A DNA stretch of 18,561 bases from Ignavibacteria bacterium. Its GTDB lineage: Bacteria; Bacteroidota; Ignavibacteria; Ignavibacteriales; Melioribacteraceae. The stretch covers positions 1-18,561 of the forward strand of contig DAIEQP010000064.1 in assembly GCA_027347805.1 (NCBI GenBank), read 5' to 3'. Within the stretch, counting starts at the first letter, position 1, and each line of letters opens with the position of its first letter. The notes beneath the pieces were generated by a model. That model worked only from the letters and a program-made list of their open reading frames with translations, was not told the DNA's origin and made no database searches. Both the position numbers and the translations under genes were made by a program. Shown here piece by piece: positions 1-6,934 of the stretch.

Positions 1-16
1 TAAATCGAAAGGCAAA

Positions 17-48
17 TTATAAAATCCTCTTGTAAGAGGATTTTATAA
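17..48 (-). terminator. Intrinsic terminator of the beta-barrel gene
   Basis: A perfect 14-bp inverted repeat (17-30 with 35-48) encloses a 4-nt loop, 11 bases beyond the stop of the minus-strand gene ending at 60. Read on the minus strand, the right-hand arm ends in an AT-rich run and TTT follows. The near-symmetrical sequence could also stop transcription entering from the left. Confidence 0.8.
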
Positions 49-59
49 TAAGATACATG

Positions 60-701
60 TTAAAAATAAAATCTGAATCCAACGCGCATCATCATTCCAC
101 TCATATTAAATTTGCGTTCAAAAGTTCTTTTAAATCCAGATGATGAATCATTTACATCATAAGTCCAGCTAGGTTCGCTGTTATGATATGCAAATTCCAT
201 AAATGCATCCGATTTATCACCTAATTCGTAAATTAAACCGCCTCCCAAACGCCATGCAAAATCATAAGCCCCCTGAAATTCGCTTTCATTTGGGTTATTA
301 TAATTCCTGTAAAAAATTAATAGAACATTTAACCCGGCAGAACCAGTGACAAAAGCTTTCACTCGCGGAGTTACTGGCCAGCTGCCTGTAATAGAGCCCA
401 TTAAAGGAATTGAATGAAGATTAGTTGTTGCTCTCAACTCATTTAATTCTGAATGAATATTTCCATAAAATTCTTCGTATTGCTTTACCAAGCTGGCATC
501 AACAAAATTTTTATGAAACCAGTCGGCACTCCATCCAACAATAAAATTATCATCAATATACCAACCGCCTTCATAACCAATAATGAAACCGGCTTCGGTA
601 GCTGATGGAGTAAACAATCCAAATTTTACCGACCCATACTTATGCTGTGCAGAAATGAAAATTGGGATGATTAAAATGATCAGTAAAGTAATTTTTTTCA
701 T
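60..701 (-). CDS. Secreted outer-membrane beta-barrel protein (porin-like), function unknown
   Basis: The 213-residue product starts with a clear signal peptide (MKKITLLIILIIPIFISAQ, cleavage likely before or after the Gln). It continues as alternating short amphipathic strands rich in Gly, Tyr, Phe and Trp, such as 'GWYIDDNFIVGWSADW' and 'AWRLGGGLIYELG'. It ends in 'MRVGFRFYF'; a C-terminal aromatic residue on a last beta-strand is the classic mark of an outer-membrane protein inserted by the BAM machinery. The size suits an 8-strand barrel of the OMP_b-brl/OmpA-like type. No OmpA peptidoglycan-binding domain follows. The gene has its own terminator and no obvious Shine-Dalgarno site. A 136-bp gap separates it from the upstream membrane-protein gene, so it is probably expressed alone. 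The barrel call is based on pattern; ligand and role cannot be told. Confidence 0.75.
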   Translation of the reverse strand: MKKITLLIILIIPIFISAQHKYGSVKFGLFTPSATEAGFIIGYEGGWYIDDNFIVGWSADWFHKNFVDASLVKQYEEFYGNIHSELNELRATTNLHSIPLMGSITGSWPVTPRVKAFVTGSAGLNVLLIFYRNYNNPNESEFQGAYDFAWRLGGGLIYELGDKSDAFMEFAYHNSEPSWTYDVNDSSSGFKRTFERKFNMSGMMMRVGFRFYF

Positions 702-837
702 TTATCTAGTCCAAATAGTTTTCTTCAACAACACAAACAAAATGCCACAATAATATTTTATTAATCACCAGTTTTGATGTATTAATTTCAATTTTGTTCT
801 ATTGACTAAACAAAAATTTTTCAAAACTATACAATAT

Positions 838-1398
838 TTATCTGGGCCAGAGCCATCCGAATATTCCAGCTGTAATTAGTGCGTAAATCAACCCGTCAAC
901 TGCCATCTTAATTGTGGAACTCCATGCACGTCCATACCAGATTGAGTTTGGAAAATATGCAAATGAATAACCCATAAAAGCACTTGCCCCAACAAAACGG
1001 AACACCTGTAAATAATGGGCATCTGCTTGTAAAGCACGACTGGCAATATAAGCTGCAAAAATTGTGACAACTACAGTAAATAAAAACCATTGAAGTAGCG
1101 GGGTAACCATATCCCATTTTCCGTTTGGTCTCACAGTAACAATCAATACAGGCCCATCCTCAAACTTTTTCTTAAACTCGGGGGATTTCATATCTGCAGA
1201 ACTTGATGCTCTTGGAACCATGTAATCTCCCGGAGGAATATTAAACTGTCGAAGAGCATCCATCACTTTATCTTCATTTGGGATTTTAGGAAAATCGTTT
1301 TTATGCCATGGCATAACCATGTGAATAATTGAGCTAACAAAAAATACTGCTACCGCAGATAATATAATCGGCAACCATAATGATGCTAATTCAGTCAT
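838..1398 (-). CDS. Conserved four-helix membrane protein of unknown function
   Basis: I do not recognise a named family for this 186-residue protein. It has one hydrophobic segment at the N terminus (about 7-28). A soluble stretch of roughly 70 residues follows (about 30-98), with motifs 'MPWHKNDFPKIPNEDKV' and 'GPVLIVTVRPNGKWDM'. Three more hydrophobic segments lie at about 102-121, 131-150 and 163-184, ending in 'GIFGWLWPR'. The conserved-looking 'NSIWYGRAWSSTIKMAVDG' sits between the last two helices. The ATG is preceded by AAAGGA 8 bases upstream, so the start is well supported. The gene lies alone between terminated adhesin and barrel genes, giving no functional hint from an operon. I found no GC-rich hairpin after its stop, so some readthrough into the barrel gene is possible. 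Confidence 0.7.
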   Translation of the reverse strand: MTELASLWLPIILSAVAVFFVSSIIHMVMPWHKNDFPKIPNEDKVMDALRQFNIPPGDYMVPRASSSADMKSPEFKKKFEDGPVLIVTVRPNGKWDMVTPLLQWFLFTVVVTIFAAYIASRALQADAHYLQVFRFVGASAFMGYSFAYFPNSIWYGRAWSSTIKMAVDGLIYALITAGIFGWLWPR

Positions 1399-1490
1399 GG
1401 TCTTTATCCTTTCTTTTTATTGGGATTAATTATTCGTGCTAGTAAAAGTTACAAATTAGAGATAAAGCACTCAAGTAAACTTTAAAATAA

Positions 1491-1515
1491 AAAACCCGGC
1501 AATTAACCGGGTTTT
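1491..1515 (-). terminator. Intrinsic terminator of the 1749-residue adhesin gene
   Basis: A 9-bp perfect stem (AAAACCCGG, 1491-1499, with CCGGGTTTT, 1507-1515) and a 7-nt loop lie 21 bases beyond the stop codon at 1537. On the minus strand the stem runs into TTATTTTAAA, giving the usual U-rich tail. Confidence 0.88.
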
Positions 1516-1536
1516 CTACAATCATTTTTATATAAA

Positions 1537-4500
1537 TTACTTCAATAAAATCATTTTCTTTGTTAATCCATTATTGTTTCCTGACAATCTATAAATGTAA
1601 ACACCGCTGGCAAATTTGCCTGCATCAAACTCAACTTTGTGAATACCCTCTTTTAATTCATCGTTAAGTAATGTAGAAACTTCCTGACCAAGAATATTAT
1701 AGATTTTGAGTGTGTATCTTCCTGCTACTGGAATTCCAAATTTAATAGTTGTTATTGGATTAAATGGATTTGGATAATTTTGCGCCAGCCAGAATTCGCC
1801 AGGTAATTCTTCACTTCCATTTATTCCGACAGATTTGAAAGAAATTTCATAAACCTTTCCTTCCTTTGTTCCGGCAATAATTTTATCCTGATTCGGCGAA
1901 GCAATTAAACAACTTACTCCAAAGCCGCTCATTCCCAGCGGATTCCAGTTAACACCATTATCTGTCGAAATTGACACGCCGCTTGTCCAGGAACTAACAT
2001 ATATTCTGTTGCTCTTATCAGTATTTATTGAATAGATATATTGGTTTGAAAGAGAACATTTTTCCCAATTAGATCCATTATCTAGCGAACGGTAGAAACC
2101 GCCTCCGTATGCTGCGGCGAATAATGCATTGTCATTTGATCCAATAGCCCATATAAGATTATTGCCGCAATCATATCTGTACCATTTATTCTCTCCACTA
2201 AACATTTTATAAATACCACCGCCGACCGTTGCGGCAAACAAATCTCCATTCTTACTAATTGTAATTCCCTGGATAATTTTGCATTCATCCATTCCGATAT
2301 CTAAGAGTTTCCAGGTAGCACCATTATCTGATGAAGTATAAACACCGGTTCCCCATGTGCCTGCATATAAAATTGTTCCAGTAGATGCAATAGCATGAAC
2401 ATCAACATCTTTAAGATTGGTCAGTGACCAGCTGGTACCATTAAATTTATAAACACCATTTTCTGTTGCGGCAAATAAAATATTATTATTAAAACAGAGG
2501 GACCAGATCCATGCAACATTCATATCTTTATTTATTTGTGTCCAGGTTTTACCGCCATCTGTCGATTTATAAATCTTTCCACCAAATGTTCCTGCATATT
2601 GATTTCCTGCAGCATCAAAAATTATTGTATAGATAATTTCATTTGAAGCAAATGTTCCTGACTGCTGCCATGTACCACCACCAGTAATATTACCGGATAT
2701 AATTCCGCTGTTAGGTGTTTGGTTAGATTTATTTACAGTAACCAATTTACTTACAGTATTATTTGCTGATATCGGATCGTTTGTTAAGACACCTGAAATT
2801 GATGCGAAATTAGTTATCTGTTTTTCAGCAGGAATATTCCCGAAGAATAAAGTATTATTAAATTGTCCTCTGCCTGTCATAGATTTACAAATCATTTGTC
2901 CATTTTGCTGTCCTTCAACAAAATTTAGATCTGCAAAAGGTGCAAGAACAGAACCGCGTAAATCTATACCCCAGACCTTTAAGCTTGTTGCCTGATAAAA
3001 ATTGTATAGCACATTGCTTATTGCAGTTCCCCTAACTTCTAACCCACCCGTCCAGGAAACATCATTTCCATCAATATTTACAAGCACGGCGGAACCGTTC
3101 GGAACATCAATCACAAAATTGTTCGCTTGTGATAATTCAGTACCCTTTATTTTAAATACATTTAGATATGGATCGATTCCGGTTAATGCAAGTTCTCCAT
3201 ACTGGAATGTATAGAGTCCATTCATGGAATAACCGCTTAACGTTTGTGATAAGTTTTCTAAATAAGTTTTTGCTGCAGAAAAGTTAATTATATTTTCCTG
3301 CCTTAGAGTTCCATCAATCGAAGCATCATCTTTTGGTAAATTAGATGATAATCCATAAACAACATTTCCATTATAAACTCTTCCACTGTTGAATATGAGT
3401 GTTTTGCCAACTATCAAAACATCACCGCTGTTTTGAGGAAGTTTATCTGCCACACTATAATTTGTAAGTGTTGCATTACCGCCAATCGCTACTTTACCTT
3501 CAGTATCGGAAGATGGTTGATTCAAATCCTGAAGAACAAACAGATTGTAATCTTTTGCCGGACCGAGATCAAAAACTGAATTGTTGATCTGTTCGCAATC
3601 TGCTTTTACAGATACAGTTAAAGTAGCTGTTGAACCATTTGCCATATTGCCGACATTCCATAAACCATTTGATACATTATATGAACCTTGAGTTGCAGTA
3701 TTAGATTGGTATGAAAGTCCATTAGGAAGTACATCTGTAATTTGAACAGATTTTGCTTCTGCCGGCCCTAAGTTTGTTACTTTCACAGTATAATTAAATA
3801 TGTCGCCGCATTTTGGACTTTCCGAATTCGATGATTTTTCAATCTTTAAATCAGAATTATTTGGAGGCGGCGGTGGACATACTTGTGCATTCCAGTAAAA
3901 CTTTCTTTTTACTTCTTTACCAAGCGGATTTTTATTGAAATCTAAAACTAAGACTGAATATTGAACTTCAACATTTGTATCAGTTGATCTAATTCCCGGC
4001 CAGCTAATATTCAATTGGAAATTGTAATTTCCAGTAATCGCAGTTGTTGAAGTATGTGTTGTATTATCAACACTTCCATCATTAGGATAAACAATCTGCC
4101 AAGTTGTTACAAGATAGCCATTGCTTGGATTAGGAATTAATTTAACAGATCCATTTACAGTAAGATTTTTAGGCTCATATTCACATGTCGGCTGATCATC
4201 TGGCAATACAACACTCCAGTCAGTTGTAGAAGGTGTTCCGCACTCAACCTTAACAGTGAAAGTTGATTTATCAGTAACATAGGCTGAACCATCCACTGGA
4301 TGACCTTCAGCTGTTACTTCATTAATTAAATCGCCACAATCGGAATTCTTAACAGTATAATCCATTGTAAACGTTGTAGAACCGTTTGGATCAAGAAGAT
4401 CGATATGCTTAATTTTATAAGGAGAAACTGTATTTAACATTTTATCAAATACATCAATTCCGCCATGATGCTGAACATCTCCGCAATTTTCTACAGTGAA

Positions 4501-6786
4501 AGAGTAAGTAATTTTATCTCCTGGTTTAGCTGTAGATTTATTTGCAGTCTTGCTGATTGTAATGCACGTTTTATAAAATCCAAAGTCGATGGTTATATTA
4601 TCTCCGCAATTTAACGCAACAGTAACGCTTTCATTTTTAAGAGCATCACTATCTTTTGAATCATCGCTTCCCTGATTTTTCTTTGCTGAATACCACTTTG
4701 TATTTTCAGTATCAAATAAAACGCCTCCCGATTGGAAATTGCTGCTTGCAATTCTAACTGTATATGTTCCATTAACAAGATTTGCAAATTCATATTTACC
4801 ATCTGCATCAGTGTTTATATACGCAGTTACATTTGATCCTTGTAAAAGTTCAACCTTAATATTCGCTATTCCTTTTTCACCACCATCTTGAATACCATTG
4901 AGATTAGTATCATGCCAAACCAGATCACCGATTTTATTTTTACATGCCTCTTGATAGATACCTGCATCCCATGTTAAATCATTTTCTCCGGCAGTTAAAG
5001 TTGTACAGGTGGTTTTCCCGGAAGATAAATCCGCATCAGAATCTTTTGCATCATCTCCGCCAGTATCTTTCAATGTAAAAACATAACCGCTAGGTAAGTC
5101 AAATTTAACATAGAAATCACCTGGATTAAGATTTGAAAAAAGATAATTTCCGTTAGAATCAGTTGTTTTTGTATCTATCAGATTATTATTACAATCGTAT
5201 AATTTTACAGTAACATTTTGAACACCTGCTTCGCCATTATCCTGAACACCATTTTTATTTGCATCCAGCCAGACTTTATCACCTAAAGATGCTTTTACAT
5301 TAACCTGCTTACAGACTAAAAATCCTTTATCAACAGTTCCGTTATCAAAATTTTCATTTATTGCAGTTGCCGCATCGTTGATTTGTGAGAATGTAAACCC
5401 GCCTGTCGATCCGCCACCAATTGCAATTTCTGCAAGAGCTAAAAATTCATTAACAGTTTTTCCTGCAAATGGACCTGATCCAATTTGTAAATCACCTAAA
5501 GCAGTAGGATTGCTACCCAATTTACCTGCAGCGCTAAATGCAATATTTAGTTTAAGAGCAACAATTTGTCCGCCCAATACTCCAGCACTTGTCGAAGTAA
5601 CATCAGTATAATTTTTAGTAAAAGAAGAGGCAGTACTTCCCTGTGGCAAGAAATTTTTTACTGCTGACGAAGTTGATAATGTCAATTTATAGCTCCCGCC
5701 AATTGTAAGTCCGCTTGGGAAAACCGAACTAAAATATGCATCTCTAATTTTACCAGGAGTTCCATTTTTATTTCCCCATCCGCCTTGAGTAAATGTTGTA
5801 TAACCATTTATCACACAACTAGCAGGAACGAACCATTGAATTGCTGATGTGATCTGTTTAGGTGTACTTGTAACCGGTGTTGCTAAAACCAATTTTTGCC
5901 AATCGTTGGGAGAAATTGAATGAACATATTTTGTTCCTGATGGTGTCATCACACTTGCTGTAGCTGTAATAACTGAACTTAATTCACTTCCACCAGTTAT
6001 TGTTATTAAAGGTGAATCACCATTAGAACCGGTTGTTACTTTTAATGTGCTTAAGGTTCCACTTGTGATTGATAAATCAACTGAAATTCCACTAAGAGGA
6101 TTACCATTTGCATCAAAAGCTGAAACAAAGAATGATCCATTAGTACCTACAGGTAATGATTGTGAAGCGGGTACAATCAATAAAGTTTCAAAGGGATAAA
6201 ATGAATTATAATTAGCTTCGCAGTCATTTATTATTTGCTGAGCGCGTGTTTTTACATTAACAACATCAACTGTAGAAACATCAAGACCATCTGAATAATG
6301 CCATAATGCAACCTGTACTGCAGCTGCTTCGAATTGAACCGAGGATGCCGATCCGGTATAAGGATATGATTTAAAAGGATAATAATTGTTCAGAATATAT
6401 TTCATTTGTGCATTTACATTACCATCGTCTACATAAGTATGCGGCTGGTTTGAAGTATACCATTGAATAGAATGTTGTAAGTCAATACAATAAAAATTTG
6501 CCGCAGAGCCGTCAACTTCAGCTTTAAATGTTCCCGCTGATGCATTTATAAATTTTGTATTTGATGTTGCATCAGGATTTGGAAATTTAACGCTGACTGT
6601 TTTATCAATTGATAAAATTTTTGCAACTGATGAATTGGAAGAAATTTTCTTTAAGAAATAAGAAGCTGGTTTATTTGAACCGCTGTTTTGACCTTCTTTT
6701 ACACCCGCATATGTTGCATTTGCAAGGATGGAAAAAGTCAATAAAAGTAATAGAGACGATAATATTCTACTGATTTTTGTTTTCAT
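1537..6786 (-). CDS. Giant T9SS-secreted multidomain adhesin with thioester, SdrD B-like, choice-of-anchor A and beta-propeller domains
   Basis: The 1749-residue modular surface protein has a signal peptide (1-27). A thioester-type domain follows (about 85-195), with Cys100 in 'FYCIDL' and Gln158 in 'AAAVQVALWHYSDG', the pair that would form an internal Cys-Gln thioester. Next come an Ig-like region (200-295); an unnamed 'TFTQGGWG' module (318-492); two SdrD B-like repeats (499-611, 617-738) with Asp/Asn loops such as 'DANKNGVQDNGE', probably binding calcium; a DUF11-like domain (742-848); a region ending in Cys-Pro5 (855-975); a DUF11 domain (978-1350) split by a choice-of-anchor A domain (1071-1320); BNR/Ycf48-like propeller blades with repeated 'STDGGKTW'-type motifs (1366-1650); and a type A T9SS sorting domain (1661-1749). 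It is a longer paralogue of the next gene upstream. ATG is the only reasonable start; only a weak AGG precedes it. Domain names are by recognition, the adhesin role by inference. Confidence 0.88.
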   Translation of the reverse strand: MKTKISRILSSLLLLLTFSILANATYAGVKEGQNSGSNKPASYFLKKISSNSSVAKILSIDKTVSVKFPNPDATSNTKFINASAGTFKAEVDGSAANFYCIDLQHSIQWYTSNQPHTYVDDGNVNAQMKYILNNYYPFKSYPYTGSASSVQFEAAAVQVALWHYSDGLDVSTVDVVNVKTRAQQIINDCEANYNSFYPFETLLIVPASQSLPVGTNGSFFVSAFDANGNPLSGISVDLSITSGTLSTLKVTTGSNGDSPLITITGGSELSSVITATASVMTPSGTKYVHSISPNDWQKLVLATPVTSTPKQITSAIQWFVPASCVINGYTTFTQGGWGNKNGTPGKIRDAYFSSVFPSGLTIGGSYKLTLSTSSAVKNFLPQGSTASSFTKNYTDVTSTSAGVLGGQIVALKLNIAFSAAGKLGSNPTALGDLQIGSGPFAGKTVNEFLALAEIAIGGGSTGGFTFSQINDAATAINENFDNGTVDKGFLVCKQVNVKASLGDKVWLDANKNGVQDNGEAGVQNVTVKLYDCNNNLIDTKTTDSNGNYLFSNLNPGDFYVKFDLPSGYVFTLKDTGGDDAKDSDADLSSGKTTCTTLTAGENDLTWDAGIYQEACKNKIGDLVWHDTNLNGIQDGGEKGIANIKVELLQGSNVTAYINTDADGKYEFANLVNGTYTVRIASSNFQSGGVLFDTENTKWYSAKKNQGSDDSKDSDALKNESVTVALNCGDNITIDFGFYKTCITISKTANKSTAKPGDKITYSFTVENCGDVQHHGGIDVFDKMLNTVSPYKIKHIDLLDPNGSTTFTMDYTVKNSDCGDLINEVTAEGHPVDGSAYVTDKSTFTVKVECGTPSTTDWSVVLPDDQPTCEYEPKNLTVNGSVKLIPNPSNGYLVTTWQIVYPNDGSVDNTTHTSTTAITGNYNFQLNISWPGIRSTDTNVEVQYSVLVLDFNKNPLGKEVKRKFYWNAQVCPPPPPNNSDLKIEKSSNSESPKCGDIFNYTVKVTNLGPAEAKSVQITDVLPNGLSYQSNTATQGSYNVSNGLWNVGNMANGSTATLTVSVKADCEQINNSVFDLGPAKDYNLFVLQDLNQPSSDTEGKVAIGGNATLTNYSVADKLPQNSGDVLIVGKTLIFNSGRVYNGNVVYGLSSNLPKDDASIDGTLRQENIINFSAAKTYLENLSQTLSGYSMNGLYTFQYGELALTGIDPYLNVFKIKGTELSQANNFVIDVPNGSAVLVNIDGNDVSWTGGLEVRGTAISNVLYNFYQATSLKVWGIDLRGSVLAPFADLNFVEGQQNGQMICKSMTGRGQFNNTLFFGNIPAEKQITNFASISGVLTNDPISANNTVSKLVTVNKSNQTPNSGIISGNITGGGTWQQSGTFASNEIIYTIIFDAAGNQYAGTFGGKIYKSTDGGKTWTQINKDMNVAWIWSLCFNNNILFAATENGVYKFNGTSWSLTNLKDVDVHAIASTGTILYAGTWGTGVYTSSDNGATWKLLDIGMDECKIIQGITISKNGDLFAATVGGGIYKMFSGENKWYRYDCGNNLIWAIGSNDNALFAAAYGGGFYRSLDNGSNWEKCSLSNQYIYSINTDKSNRIYVSSWTSGVSISTDNGVNWNPLGMSGFGVSCLIASPNQDKIIAGTKEGKVYEISFKSVGINGSEELPGEFWLAQNYPNPFNPITTIKFGIPVAGRYTLKIYNILGQEVSTLLNDELKEGIHKVEFDAGKFASGVYIYRLSGNNNGLTKKMILLK
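4964..4993 (-). repeat. 30-bp DNA repeat inside an SdrD B-like repeat, copy in the 1749-residue gene
   Basis: This 30-base stretch is identical to 8751-8780 in the neighbouring paralogue, and its first 23 bases recur at 8406-8428. It encodes the repeat end 'AGENDLTWDA'. Identity at silent positions suggests recent exchange or duplication of the repeat units, or strong local conservation. Confidence 0.8.
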
Positions 6787-6833
6787 TTTGCAGGCCTGAC
6801 GTTTTTAATTTTGATTGGCATTTTTATTTCATA

Positions 6834-6862
6834 ATTATACAATGTATTATCGAAATTAAACA
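6834..6862 (-). promoter_or_regulatory. Possible promoter of the 1749-residue adhesin gene
   Basis: The minus strand carries a perfect TATAAT (6834-6839) 47 bases upstream of the ATG. The hexamer 17 bp further upstream (6857-6862, TGTTTA) is a poor -35 match. An 11-base direct repeat, GACGTTTTTAA on the plus strand, occurs at 6798 and again at 6863 on either side; its meaning is unknown. Confidence 0.3.
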
Positions 6863-6881
6863 GACGTTTTTAAATTAAATA

Positions 6882-6912
6882 AAAGAACCCCGATTAAAAA
6901 TCGAGGTTCTTT
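6882..6912 (-). terminator. Intrinsic terminator of the 1185-residue adhesin gene
   Basis: A 14-bp stem (6882-6895 with 6899-6912) and a 3-nt loop lie 22 bases beyond the stop at 6935. One position (6890/6904) is a C-A mismatch in plus-strand RNA but a G-U pair in minus-strand RNA. The hairpin is therefore complete only in the direction of the adhesin transcript. An AT-rich run follows. Confidence 0.85.
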
Positions 6913-6934
6913 CAGGGAGAGAAGTTACATCATA

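Noticed and set aside
2082..2288. 68-codon minus-strand ORF inside the 1749-residue adhesin gene
   Set aside because: It is a shadow frame of the adhesin; no Shine-Dalgarno site, and the translation is low-quality with no domain pattern.
5378..5611. 77-codon plus-strand ORF opposite the adhesin
   Set aside because: Antisense frame produced by codon bias of the long gene; no start signals and no recognisable protein.
6791..6798. CAGGCCTG palindrome just upstream of the long adhesin start
   Set aside because: An 8-bp palindrome without loop or second copy; too short to call an operator.
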